DNA of 64,000 bases from Symsagittifera roscoffensis. Lineage: Eukaryota > Xenacoelomorpha > Acoela > Convolutidae. The position numbers and the translations under genes were made by a program. Below are positions 12,080 through 21,812 of the stretch, in pieces (the stretch's first letter is position 1; each line of letters begins with the position of its first letter). Under the pieces are notes generated by a model. That model was not told where the DNA came from. It was given only the letters and a program-made list of their open reading frames with translations, and searched no databases. Location of the stretch: NCBI RefSeq assembly GCF_963678635.1, contig NC_087069.1, positions 29,926,776 to 29,990,775 on the forward strand. Reading direction: 5' to 3'.

Positions 12080-12292
12080 ACTAACGCTAGCAGGGGTTCC
12101 GGTCTTTCGAGTGAAGAATTACAAGCAATTGGTCAAAAGCAGCTCAGACCACCTTCAATTAAAACTCGAAAAAATAATCAACCTAACTTCTATAAAGATG
12201 AGTTCGACTTCTGTTTTTTTTTGATGCGGAAAAGAAAAGCAGGAGACGATCCACTTTTTGCTCGACAATCGTCAACAGTGATCAACGTGTAA
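12080..12292 (+). CDS. Candidate terminal exon, product unknown
   Basis: A pyrimidine-rich stretch and CTACTTAG end at 12079. The frame starting ACT AAC GCT at 12080 stays open for about 70 codons to a TAA at 12290-12292. The predicted segment begins TNASRGSGLSSEELQAIGQK and ends ARQSSTVINV; it is hydrophilic, with basic patches (KTRKNNQ, MRKRK). No domain is recognised. It could be the last exon of the gene to which 11896-12033 belongs, but the phases do not match directly (phase 1 into phase 0). It is reported as a coding-like stretch only. Confidence 0.22.
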   Translation, partial: TNASRGSGLSSEELQAIGQKQLRPPSIKTRKNNQPNFYKDEFDFCFFLMRKRKAGDDPLFARQSSTVINV

Positions 12293-12826
12293 AATCAAAA
12301 AATGAATATGATGAAAAACGTCATTGCTTATCATGTTGCGCCGAGTTTTGAGTAAACCTTGTTGTACTGGAACACTGAGATGATTCGTGTCGATTACGAT
12401 GATTGTGAAAAAGGATAACTTAAGAAAATAGTGGAACACATGCTCAGTTCAATCACGGTTCTTCGATGTAAGAATCTCAATTTTTGAGATAGGCAATATA
12501 TATTCTCAAAGTGTTGCTTTCATTACACATGAAAATATCCAATGATGAGAGCTTTTTAGAAAACACTTCAAGGTTTTAAAATTTTTTGATTTTTCTTCTT
12601 TCGCCGGTATTTTTTGTAAACTGCACCAAATTAATCATTAAAGACTCCAAAAAACCTGAGCTTTTTATAAGGAGAAGCAGTCCTGGAAGAATAAGGAAGA
12701 ACTCAAATCCTTTTTTTTTCTTCAAATGCTTCAGCAGTTTTTAGATAAGTGCTGGGGTGATTTCAGTATATTTAGACTTTAAGTGTATTTTACAGTTATC
12801 TCTCTCGAGATATCATATTTTCTTAC
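12293..12826. other. No gene seen
   Basis: AT-rich sequence with no convincing frame on either strand. It would be the 3' intron of the minus-strand exon at 12827-13378 if that exon is real. The stretch 12779-12826 remains open on the minus strand, but it follows a strong donor and is probably intronic. Confidence 0.4.
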
Positions 12827-13378
12827 CTTCGAAACCTCCGGGTTCTTAGCACCTGGAAACTCTGCCTTTTTGTAATTCGGCTCAATTATTCCATCCTTGG
12901 ACTTTTTTCGGAACACACTGCTCTTCAGTTTAGAAAAGAATCCTGGTTGATTAGAAGCAGGTTTTTTCGAGACCAATTTTGACCCGGGTTTGACCTTCTT
13001 AGAAGTACCAGAGTTTTTGGAGCCCAGATTGGGTTTCGTTTTCTGTTTTAACAAAAGACTGCTATCCTTTTTCGGGAGCTGGGATGTATCCGGCTTGGGT
13101 TTCAAACTGCTATCCTTTTTCGGGAGCTGGGATGTATCCGGCTTGGGTTTCAAACTGCTATCCTTTTTCGGGAGCTGGGATGTATCCGGCTTGGGTTTCA
13201 AACTGCTATCCTTTTTCGGGAGCCGAGATGTATCCGGCTTGGGTTTCAAACTGCTATCCTTTTTCGGGAGCTGGGATGTATCGGGGCGCTTGTTCGGCTT
13301 TGATGGCTTCAGGTTTTGTTTGGGTCGTATGGTGGGCTGCTTTGTTAACTTTTTTGAGGTTCCTTTGCCAGCCCACTT
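12827..13378 (-). CDS. Internal exon of a basic Lys/Pro/Ser-repeat protein
   Basis: On the minus strand the frame is open from an acceptor-like GTTACTTGATAG (ends at 13379) to a textbook donor, AAG|GTAAGAAAAT, at 12827/12826. The exon is 552 bp, exactly 184 codons, phase 0 at both ends. It begins KWAGKGTSKKLTK and continues into about five copies of a 16-residue repeat (KPKPDTSQLPKKDSSL). It ends in another Lys/Ser-rich part containing FFSKLKSSVFRKKSK and FPGAKNPEVSK. No ATG occurs in the repeat part, which supports an upstream exon outside this stretch. The product would be strongly basic and disordered. No family is recognised; nuclear or secreted roles are equally possible. Confidence 0.5.
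13059..13289 (-). repeat. 48-bp coding tandem repeat, ~4.7 copies
   Basis: Units start at 13059, 13107, 13155, 13203 and 13251; the last is partial. Four are almost identical and one carries a change (GAGCCGAGATG in place of GAGCTGGGATG) that swaps Gln for Arg in the encoded repeat. The 48-bp length preserves frame, so copy number can vary without breaking the protein. Confidence 0.9.
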
Positions 13379-13447
13379 CTATCAAGTAACATTTTCCGTT
13401 TTTTTTTCGTTTTTCATTCGTTGAGTTACAAAAGCAAAACTCAAGTT

Positions 13448-13471
13448 TATACTCTATACTCTATACTCTAT
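13448..13471. repeat. Short tandem repeat (TATACTC)x3
   Basis: Three perfect 7-base units followed by TAT. It lies upstream of the minus-strand repeat exon and may be in its intron. Confidence 0.85.
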
Positions 13472-14308
13472 TAGCCTAATTTCAAGCACCATTTTGGACA
13501 CCAATTGCCAGAAATGTTGACAAAAAAATTATACCGCCAAGAGCAAATGATCGCAGCTACCCTAAAAGAAAGAATCAATATCTGGTTTCCAGATTCTAAC
13601 AGTCTATTGCTGGCTCAAAAAGGCCAGATTTCACCCTCTGCTGTCAGTTTGTCTTATTGTAAGAAACGGCATAGTACACCAAAATTTGACAAACTGAACA
13701 ATTCAGAGATTTATACAGCGCTGATTTAAATTATCCAGACAAAACGCAATTAAATTGAAATTTAAAACGCGTTTGTCTCGAATTGGGTTGACTCAATTTT
13801 TTGACAAAACTTTCTTAGTATATCAGCAAAACTAAAATGTTTCATTTTGGTTAGCAATTTTCGGGCCCAAAACTTCAACCCAAAAAAGGATCTTTTCTTA
13901 GTCAATCGAGAAATGCGCTAAAAGATCTTGCGGAGCGTAGAGTCTCCAAAGTCAAATTATTTAAGACTTGTTTTTAGATACAAAAAGTTGCTCTGTTTAG
14001 TATAAACGATCTTTTGGGTCTATCAAACAAAACTAAATGAGTTTATACAACGTTTCAGAGAATATTCTCTTTTAAAATTTTAGGCTCATTTGGATACAAT
14101 TATGTTAGTGATTGATTCAGTTCTCGCGGAAATTTTGATTGACTAAAAAACGCAAATTGATTCTTTTTGGTGTAAAAAATTTGGGCTCTAATTTCACAAA
14201 GCAAATTTCTCTATTATTTGAGAAAAGCGCGTTTCGATTTTCAGGTTTAATGTTTTTTTCCAGATAAGTTAGGCACTGTAGATTTTAACAAGTTTATCGG
14301 ACAAAATT
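13472..14308. other. No firm gene; diverged dispersed repeat
   Basis: A plus-strand frame at about 13515-13729 is open for some 70 codons (LTKKLYRQEQMIAATLKER...), but it has no good start, no partner exon and no recognised domain. From about 13765 the sequence resembles, at low similarity, the repeats at 44640, 46900 and 47775. Shared phrases are ACGCGTTTGTCTCGAATTGGGTTGA and an AACCCAAAAA.GGATC...AGTCAATCGA segment. Confidence 0.3.
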
Positions 14309-16658
14309 AGTAATGTATCGTGTTCCGGATCCTAAGGAAGGGGTCTTTTCTAGAGGGGTTCTCCTCGCGCAAAGCAAAATCCTAACAGGTGGTTCCTTAA
14401 ATTTTGTATGTCAAGGCAAGTTTACACTCCTATAGAAGAAGAACCTTACATAGGAGATCGATAAGCTTAGCTTAACAACGAGGGACACAGTACGTAAATC
14501 CTTCAAAAATTTTGAATCTTATTTATTTGTCCTGGTTCAATACTTTAACAAAACTAATTAGAGAATGTTTTTCAGAATAAAAATAGTTTGACCTAGCTTG
14601 GAATTAGAGAAGGAATTGAAATATCTTGATATGATCTAACCTAAGCTCGCCGGCAATTATGGCAGCGTAAGTTAACTATTGGCAGCAGTAACCTTTTTCT
14701 TCAACCTGTGCTAGAGTTTACCGTGAAAAAGTGGTAAACTGAAAACAGTCGCTGAGAGCAAACCTCTAATGAGAAAATTTAGCTGAAGAAAAATGTACTG
14801 AAAAAAAAACTTACGCCGATGAAAAGAGAAAAATCAGTATACAGAAAAAAAATTGAAAATGCAAATTTTAGAGTTGAAAAACCTATGAGAAATTGCAAAA
14901 CACTAAAATGGTTTGAAGACTAATTTTTGGTTATAAAGAAATGTAGAAAAGTAACGATTGAAACCAAGGTAAGCTCAATTTTTGAAGATCCAGAGACAAA
15001 ACTAGAGGTCCAAATTAAAATGGAAGTCCTTGTTGCTTTTTTCGAACTTATTTTTTTTGATGTGGGACGAAATAGGTAACTTCATGAACTCGAGAATTGC
15101 GCTTCCTTCCAACTCTTTGTTGTTGTTTTTTTTCAAGAAATTTGATAAGATAAGCCTTTTTTTAGAACTTGGAGTTTTCCCACATGCACAGGTTCTTGGT
15201 TTAAAAAACTGTATGTCAGGGTTTATACAGGGAAGTTTTCTTTTGATTGAACCCGAAGTCTCAGGTTTCTGAATGTAATTTTCGAAAGAACTCAAAAAGT
15301 TTGCAAAAACTTCAAAAAATTTAAAACTTTCTCCGAGGTCCAATTTTATAGTGTAAAAAATGTGAGAAGGGCCATTTATGTAGTAAAACTTCATCAAACC
15401 TGTCCGATGATTGAACTCAAAACCTCGGATATGGGTAGGAGTTTTTGAAAAAAGTCAAAAATATTCATAAAAGGACAAAAAGCCTTAAAAAAGCCTAAAA
15501 ATTGTTTGAGGACAATAAGTTTTTTCGTAAAAGTATTCGGGCGTAGTTGCTAAATTGGATGAGCTTCTCTTCACTCAATTTCTCCATCGAGTCCAAAATA
15601 TTAGATTTGGCAGGGTAGTTTTAAAGAACAAGAAATTTCAAAGAACGGCCAAAAAGTTAAAACTATGTCTTTTCCGAGGACAAAAAATTTTCGTGTAAGA
15701 ACTTTGGACTTAGCTTTTGATGCCGGGGAGCCACCACCCGTTCTTTCTTTTGAACTTTAATTTCGAGGGAAGTTTTGGAGAAAAAAAATCAATAAGTTTG
15801 AAAAACGGTCAATATGTTTTGGCTCAGCCGTTAAATCAAGCGAACTTCTCACAACCCGTTTTTTTACCAAAATCAAAAAACTCAGGTTTGGCAAAGTAGT
15901 TTTTAAAAAAAAATCAAAAAAATTCAAAAAACTGTAAAAAGCGAGAAAACGACTTTTTTCAGATTCATTTTTTTGCTTGCAAGAAATTTGAATTTAGCGC
16001 CTCATCCGAGGAATTTAGAACAATACTTTTCTTTTCACTGAGCCTAAAATATCAGAATTTAAAACTTCAAAAGTATATTTAAAGTATCCCCCTACTCTTC
16101 CTTGCAGACTGTAGAAACTGTGGTAAGGTCAAAAGACACCAGGGGATAATGCAAGCACACATAGGGTTGAGCGGTTTTTCCATTAGTACACCTTTCTTGG
16201 AAACCTTTTGAAAATTTGACAAAGCGTCTCAAAAAATTCCACACAATTTCATGCTAGCAGTTGTTAAAAAATAGGAACTGACAAACTGAAATTTTTGAAA
16301 ACATTTAGAAAAACGAATAAAACAAACCAAACGCGACAAACTTGGTGTTTTAAATAACTCGGTAGAGTTTTCGTTGAAATTTTGGAAACCTATAACCTAT
16401 CTTAGTACATCGGGAAATTTTTTCTCTATGATAATACATAGAGTGCGGACCGGATACTGTTTAGCCTATATTAATACACGGGGGGTCAGTGCCCCCCTCC
16501 CCGGTCAGAATCTACCCTACATATATTACTTAGGGTGTCTTCTACTATAGGGTTGAGAACGTTCATTCGCAAAAACCTAGCATAGAGTTGCATCGAAAAT
16601 TTAAGGACACACTTCCTAGGAAGGACCCCCCTTATAATCAGGCACACGATACATTACT
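14309..16658. mobile_element. Decayed DNA transposon with long terminal inverted repeats
   Basis: AGTAATGTATCGTGT at 14309-14323 has a perfect 15-bp inverted partner at 16644-16658. Similarity continues inward with gaps: CTAAGGAAGGGGTC against ATAAGGGGGGTCC, then TTCCTTAAATTTT against GTCCTTAAATTTT, then CTATAGAAGAAGA against CTATAGTAGAAGA. The imperfect inverted ends thus reach about 150-200 bp. No flanking target duplication could be read and no transposase frame is visible inside, so the superfamily is undetermined. Short frames at 15002-15397 (-) and 15717-15899 (+) are not supported as genes. Confidence 0.6.
15240..16075. repeat. Degenerate internal tandem repeats of the TIR element
   Basis: A recurring phrase occurs near 15250 (CTCAGGTTTCTGAATG), 15420 (CTCGGATATGGGTAGGAGTTTTTGAAAAAAGTC), 15603 (AGATTTGGCAGGGTAGTTTTAAAGAAC) and 15882 (TCAGGTTTGGCAAAGTAGTTTTTAAAAAA). 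Each is followed by A-rich lysine-like runs and a CGAGG or GAGGACAA block. Spacing is irregular, about 170-280 bases. Repeats of this kind are known inside some non-autonomous DNA transposons. Confidence 0.35.
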
Positions 16659-16977
16659 TGTGACAACGTCTTACACTCAAAACCAATCTGACCTTGAGGC
16701 AGTGAAATGGTGTTGAAATTGCAAAAGAGTGGTCAAAATAGCTGTGAACTAAGATAGCGCGTTTTCAGAGACGTCTGCTTTTTTAAAATTACTTCATGGT
16801 TGTTTTCTTTTTCATTCATTTGCAGTTTTAGCGCTACCTCACTGTCTCAATGTCAGAAGAGGTAAAAACCTGTTCATCGTTGTTTGGCTCTTTTCCGCTG
16901 ACACGGCTTTTGATATTCAATTTTAAAAACTACATGAACTTCGTTGAGACTTCATATCATACAACGTAACATTACGC
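16659..16977. other. No feature seen
   Basis: AT-rich spacer between the TIR element and the MITE cluster. No frame, repeat or structure is supported. Confidence 0.4.
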
Positions 16978-17177
16978 GGCTCTTTTTCCTTTTCCCCCCA
17001 CCTCACACGATCTTCAATGTATTAGTGTAAGGAGTGGTTTTACGAGGTTAAAAATGAAGAGCAAATATGTTTTTCGTGGCCTTATTAGTCTGTATGTAAA
17101 TTTTCATAACAATCGGACAATGTGGTCAACAAAGTTACATGAAAAAATTTGTAGGTGGGGGGAAAAGGAAAAAGAGC
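16978..17177 (+). mobile_element. MITE, GGCTCTTTTTCC family, copy 1
   Basis: It begins GGCTCTTTTTCCTTTTCCCC and ends with the inverted match GGGGGGAAAAGGAAAAAGAGC, a terminal inverted repeat of about 25 bp. The interior carries the family hallmark GGCCTTATTAGTCTGTATGTAAATTTTCATAACAATCGG seen in other copies (quoted here only as a landmark near 17079-17117). The final C of GAGCC is G here, and flanks show no 8-bp duplication, so this end may be damaged. No coding capacity. Confidence 0.75.
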
Positions 17178-17264
17178 GCATATAACCATAACATTTAAAC
17201 CAACTAAAGTCAAGAATTTTCAAGTAGGTGGGTAGCAAAAAGCACTAACTTCTGATCTTGTTTA

Positions 17265-17433
17265 GAGCGTCAATTTTATGGTGTAACGAGGGGTTTTACA
17301 AGTTTAATTATCAAGACCAAAAATGTTTGTCATGGCCTAATTAGTTCGCATGCCAATTTTCGTACCATTCGGATAAAGTGAACAAAACTTCACTAGTAAA
17401 ATTTTGCAGGTGGGGGGAAAAGGAAAAAGAGCC
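17265..17433 (+). mobile_element. MITE, same family, 5'-truncated copy
   Basis: It matches the family from GAGCGTCAATTTTATGGTGTAA onward and ends with a complete GGTGGGGGGAAAAGG AAAAAGAGCC terminus at 17433. The left terminus is missing. It is closest to the copy at 33681-33892, with which it shares GGTTTTACAAG and TTCGGATAAAGTGAAC. Confidence 0.7.
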
Positions 17434-17510
17434 ATGCAGAGTAACACTTATAGGTACAACAGTTAATTTGCATTGTTTTGCTCCGGTTTTTGAATATATG
17501 GGAGAAAAAA

Positions 17511-17946
17511 GGCTCTTTTTCCTTCCCCTAGCCCTCCCCCCACCTGCAGCTCTTCATAATTGAAACTTCTATTAACTTTGTCCGATTGTCATAAAAACTG
17601 ATATGCTGATAAATTAAGCCATGACAAACACATTTGGGCTCTTTTTCCTTCCCCCACCTCACCCGAGCTTCAATATATTAGTGTAACGAGTGATTTTACG
17701 AGGTTCAGTATGAAGACCAAATATGTTTGTCATGGCCTTATTAGTCTGTACGTAAATTTTCATAACAATCGAACAATGTGGTCAACAAATTTACATGTAA
17801 AAATTTGCAGGTGTGGGGGGGGAAAGGAAAAAGAGCCCACATTTGGTCTTCATAATTAACCTTGTAATTTTGTAAAACTACTCATTAGACCATAAAATTG
17901 ATGCTTGTGTGAGGTGGTGGGGGGGGGGGGGGAAGGAAAAAGAGCC
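17511..17946 (-). mobile_element. MITE, same family, inverted, interrupted by another copy
   Basis: The left end GGCTCTTTTTCCTTCCCC at 17511 and the right end GGAAGGAAAAAGAGCC at 17946 belong to one copy in the opposite orientation to its neighbours. Its interior is split at about 17636 by the nested copy 17637-17837. After removing that insert the family sequence reads through continuously. A G-run of about 16 precedes the right terminus. Confidence 0.7.
17637..17837 (+). mobile_element. MITE nested in a MITE, 8-bp target duplication CACATTTG
   Basis: The element starts GGCTCTTTTTCC and ends AAAAAGAGCC. It is flanked by CACATTTG on both sides (17629-17636 and 17838-17845). Length is 201 bp. 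The perfect duplication fixes both ends and shows transposase-mediated insertion with an 8-bp staggered cut, as in hAT, P or Merlin superfamilies. Which one applies cannot be told from the termini alone. Confidence 0.88.
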
Positions 17947-18537
17947 AAGACCTCCTATTTTTCCAGTGGACATTGACAAGAAACGGTTAAAAACTAAAAA
18001 GTTGTTTGTCGGTTGAAGGTCGCCGTGGGCGCGCTACGCGGTTTTCCGGCGATAACCGGCCCTAATTTTTGTAAAGAGTCCTACCCTCTGTTGGCAAGCT
18101 CGTAACACGTTGGCGCGACTGCAGCGGTTACTTTTTTACCGTTTATTTGCTGTTTGAAAAATTTAACTTGTATTTTGTATGTAGCAATGGAGCGGCGTAA
18201 AAAAATCACATACAGTTTCAGCCAAAATGACACTTTTTTAATCAAAATTTTCGCCTAATTTAAAAACTATTTTTTTGCCTAATATAGTTTTAGCCTAAAA
18301 TAGCAGCCCCCGGAATCTTGTAAGTTTTGATCCGGGAAAAAAAACAGAGTGTACTGAAATTTGCTTTTAATTACTTGAGAGTTGCAACTTCCTTGAGAGA
18401 TGCAATCACGTTTTCTCGCTCGGTCTAAAAAACTTTGCAAAAACTGTATAAAAAGTATTATAAACTTTTCAAGGAGAGCTTTTTTAAAGTTTTTCAGGCT
18501 TTTTTTCTCAGATAAAACTAAGATTTTCTCAGATACC
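17947..18537. other. Unannotated; GC-rich island 18009-18135
   Basis: The first part holds an unusually GC-rich island (18009-18135) with CCGTGGGCGCGCTACGCGG and CCGGCGATAACCGG, standing out from the AT-rich setting. On the minus strand it contains CAGAGGGTAGGACTC, loosely like CAGCGGTAGGAGTTC on the minus strand of array spacer C. The rest, including frames 18279-18563 (-) and 18400-18603 (+), shows no supported gene. Confidence 0.35.
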
Positions 18538-18747
18538 GGCTCTTTTCCAGTTCCCCCTTTCATTTTTTCTGAATTTCATTACATGAAAGTTTTTTCAAAA
18601 TAATTCTTAATGTTATAAACTGCATTAAAACGTGTCAGCGTGAACAGCTGAACAAATTTTCACAACATTTCTAACATGAAAATTGACGTGTGAACAATTT
18701 TTGAACATCTCTTTTTGTAATTTAACAAAAGGGGCTGGAAAAGAGCC
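18538..18747 (+). mobile_element. MITE, GGCTCTTTTCCAG subfamily, target duplication CAGATACC
   Basis: It begins GGCTCTTTTCCAGTTCCCCC and ends GGGGCTGGAAAAGAGCC, with CAGATACC at 18530-18537 and again at 18748-18755. Length is 210 bp. The interior differs from the 33225 type, so this is a second subfamily using related termini and the same 8-bp cut. The left breakpoint of the 2.1-kb duplication (about 18636) lies inside it; its right half therefore recurs at 20761-20872. Confidence 0.88.
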
Positions 18748-19018
18748 CAGATACCTATCATAGGGCAAAAACTAACATAGTAGCAACCTTATTTCGTCTT
18801 TACTTCGTATTTTTAAAAACTTTCATTTTTTGTTTTTAGTTTCTCTAGTTCCGATACTTTTTCCTCCAATTTACTCAAGAATGCAGAACAAACGTTTATC
18901 CCGTTTTGGTTGAGCAGTGAACTGAAATTAGCTTAATCTTTCTAGAAATAGTTTTTTCTAATGTTAGTTCTGAAAGAAACAAAACGCAAAATTAGATTAT
19001 TTTATCTAACTTAAGCTT

Positions 19019-19219
19019 GGGCTCTTTTTCCTCCCCCATTGCAAATTTTAACGTATTGGTTCCCATTGTCCGATTATTGTAAGCATTGCAACAAGCACTA
19101 GTTAGTTCAGTTGATATGAGCAATTTCTTGTTAAAAAAATAACTTCAAAATGAGGAAGACCTAAAACTGGCACAATTAAAACCTGCGACTTTTTTAAGGT
19201 AATTTTTGTGTTCAATTTT
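19019..19219 (+). mobile_element. MITE-like fragment, right end not found
   Basis: GGCTCTTTTTCCTCCCCCATTGC at 19019 has the family left terminus. No matching right terminus is visible before the next MITE starts at 19220. The interior contains TGTCCGATTATTGTAAGCATT, similar to the TCGGATTGTTATAAAG phrase of other copies. Duplicated at about 21144-21344. Confidence 0.45.
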
Positions 19220-19424
19220 GGCTCTTCTCCAGTTTCCCCCCTTTCTTTCAAACTCAATATTGAAAAGTCTATTGAACGTTGTCACAATGCAACGAAATTA
19301 GGCGTGGTGAACAAATCGACAATTTTGAACAGATTTGTTCTTCATACTTTACAGGGTAACTTCACGCATTTAGCCATAATAACACGTAAAACAAACATAA
19401 AACTCGGTTTTGTGAAAGGGGGGA

Positions 19425-19687
19425 TGTAGTGCGGTGCTGTTTAAATGTGTTGTTCAATGACGTCATTCTATTTTAGGCTGTTAATCTACTATTGGCTCTC
19501 AAGGTCGCTATCGACCTGTCAATCCACGGTCTAATTTTAAACAAGCTTATTCAATCACTCTTTTTCAATTTATGAAAGATTTAAGTTGAAGTATCTAATT
19601 TTCATGACATTGTTTACAACTTATCTATTATATAAAACAAGATGAATTAAATCTTGTACAGATCTTTTTATTCCTTAAGAAATCACA
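19425..19687 (+). repeat. Gypsy element 1, 5' LTR (outer copy)
   Basis: TGTAGTGCGG...AAATCACA, 263 bp. It contains TGACGTCA (19458-19465), the 14-bp near-palindrome GGTCGCTATCGACC (19503-19516) and a TATA-like TATATAAA (19629-19636), 51 bp before the LTR end. The right LTR is the same length and differs at a few sites. Confidence 0.92.
19458..19516 (+). promoter_or_regulatory. LTR palindromes TGACGTCA and GGTCGCTATCGACC
   Basis: TGACGTCA is the consensus CRE/ATF-type site. Both palindromes occur in every LTR here: 32025-32083 in the 3' LTR of element 1, and 35682-35741 and 44467-44525 in the LTRs of the diverged minus-strand element. Conservation across diverged LTRs suggests a promoter or enhancer role; the binding protein is inferred, not shown. 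Confidence 0.5.
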
Positions 19688-20760
19688 TGGCTCAGCCAGC
19701 AGTTCCGATCTCAGATGACCGGACTGACCTGTTAGGTGTTCCTGTATTACGGCACAAACAAACATCGGATCCACCTAGTAGCTGGGAATCCTGGATAGGC
19801 CAGTTCAATTTGGCAATCACCTTGAGAGAAAGGTGTGATCCTCGTAAGCTACTAAAACCACAAGGTGTGGTACACGATGATCCTGTTCCGAAACCAGAGG
19901 CGGTGGGGATAGATGAAGGCGCAGTGGCAGTAGCGAATCGTATTGCAAGAAATGATGCAACTGCCCGCAGAGCGGCTGAGATGAATGAGGAACGTCGGGT
20001 GAAATGCCCCAGAGTAGCACCAGGTGTGTATTTTTACGAAGTCGAGCAGCGAATTAAATCTCGTTTAATCTTTTCTCTTGGCTAGGAAGGAAGGAAAAGA
20101 TTCCTCCAGAGTTATCCGCCAGCGGACCTCAGTGCAATATCGATTCAAGAATTTCATCAATTCTGTGTTCTTCTCTTCAGAAAGGAAAAAAAATACATAA
20201 TCGAACGTCTGCAAATTTGTAATGCCGTGCATACAGATCGAGAAAGTTTGGAAGCTGTTTATTTGCGACTTACGGGCCAAGCTGCTCTGTGTGATTGGAC
20301 GATCGATCTGCAGAATGAAGTCGTGAGGGATATCTTTATTGCCAAAATGAGGTATAAGGATATTCAAAGAGAACTCTGTATTCGTCCGTGAGCCACTCCT
20401 GAAGAAACGTTGAAATCAGCGTTATTACAAGAAAAAGGAGCCCAAACTGCCACTGATCTGCAAAAGCAATTCGGAAGTTCGACTACAATGGGCAGTTTTT
20501 CCCCATTCAGGATCCAGTTTGGGTCAGAATACACGTATGAAACAAAAACCAACATTTTCTGTTCAAGGGAAGAAATTGTCAGATAGAATCAACCGAGCTC
20601 AAAATAATAAATCGAAAGGTACTGCTAACACGGAGAAAGCGAAATTATGTTACTTCTGTGGAAACAGGTTTTCAGCAAATCATAAACAAAGCTGTCCGGC
20701 CAGAAATGTAACTTGTCGGAATTGTAGTTAGAAGGGACATTTCGCCAAATGCTGCAATTT
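19687..20760 (+). pseudogene. gag: Gypsy gag, first copy (broken, truncated)
   Basis: The ATG at 19687-19689 uses the last base of the LTR. The first frame encodes MAQPAVPISDDRTD... and stops at TAG 20083-20085 after FSLG; the capsid-like sequence goes on in another frame (IIERLQICNAVH-type motif) and is interrupted again by TGA near 20389. A zinc knuckle CYFCGNRFSANHKQSC lies at about 20650-20697. The second knuckle has an in-frame TAG in CRNCS*KGHFAKC. The copy ends at the duplication junction. In the family, Gag forms the cytoplasmic particle and binds RNA through the knuckles. Confidence 0.85.
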
Positions 20761-21549
20761 CAGCGTGAACAGCTGAACAAATTTTCACAACATTTCTAAC
20801 ATGAAAATTGACGTGTGAACAATTTTTGAACATCTCTTTTTGTAATTTAACAAAGGGGGCTGGAAAAGAGCCCAGATACCTATCATAGGGCAAAAACTAA
20901 CATAGTAGCAACCTTATTTCGTCTTTACTTCGTATTTTTAAAAACTTTCATTTTTTGTTTTTAGTTTCTCTAGTTCCGATACTTTTTCCTCCAATTTACT
21001 CAAGAATGCAGAACAAACGTTTATCCCGTTTTGGTTGAGCAGTGAACTGAAATTAGCTTAATTTTTCTAGAAATAGTTTTTTCTAATGTTAGTTCTGAAA
21101 GAAACAAAACGCAAAATTAGATTATATTATCTAACTTAAGCTTGGGCTCTTTTTCCTCCCCCATTGCAAATTTTAACGTATTGGTTCCCATTGTCCGATT
21201 ATTGTAAGCATTGCAACAAGCACTAGTTAGTTCAGTTGATATGAGCAATTTCTTGTTAAAAAAATAACTTCAAAATGAGGAAGACCTAAAACTGGCACAA
21301 TTAAAACCTGCGACTTTTTTAAAGTAATTTTTGTGTTCAATTTTGGCTCTTCTCCAGTTTTCCCCCTTTCTTTCAAACTCAATATTGAAAAGTCTATTGA
21401 ACGTTGTCACAATGCAACGAAATTAGGCGTGGTGAACAAATCGACAATTCTGAACAGATTTGTTCTTCATACTTTACAGGGTAACTTCACGCATTTAGCC
21501 ATAATAACACGTAAAACAAACAAAAAACTCGGTTTTGTGAAAGGGGGGA

Positions 21550-21812
21550 TGTAGTGCGGTGCTGTTTAAATGTGTTGTTCAATGACGTCATTCTATTTTA
21601 GGCTGTTAATCTACTATTGGCTCTCAAGGTCGCTATCGACCTGTCAATCCACGGTCTAATTTTAAACAAGCTTATTCAATCACTCTTTTTCAATTTATGA
21701 AAGATTTAAGTTGAAGCATCTAATTTTCATGACATTGTTTACAACTTATCTATTATATAAAACAAGATGAATTAAATCTTGTACAGATCTTTTTATTCCT
21801 TAAGAAATCACA
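21550..21812 (+). repeat. Gypsy element 1, second 5' LTR (from duplication)
   Basis: This is a near-identical copy of 19425-19687, offset 2125. It too is preceded by GGGGA because the MITE flank was copied with it, so either copy could be the original 5' end. Confidence 0.9.

Noticed and set aside
13059-13289. CRISPR-like array
   Set aside because: The 48-bp units are contiguous with no variable spacers and lie in a coding exon of a eukaryotic sequence.
12990-13424. Plus-strand open frames with LLSFFGSWDVSGLGFK-type repeats
   Set aside because: They are the antisense of the minus-strand 48-bp repeat exon. Any tandem repeat with a length divisible by three stays open in several frames, and only the minus strand has good splice borders.
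17900-17936. G-run and C-runs as quadruplex or regulatory elements
   Set aside because: They sit at MITE termini, which explains them, and run lengths in such tracts are often unreliable in assemblies.
19817-20020. Minus-strand frame opposite gag, repeated at 21942-22145
   Set aside because: It is the antisense shadow of gag, and its recurrence comes from the 2.1-kb duplication.
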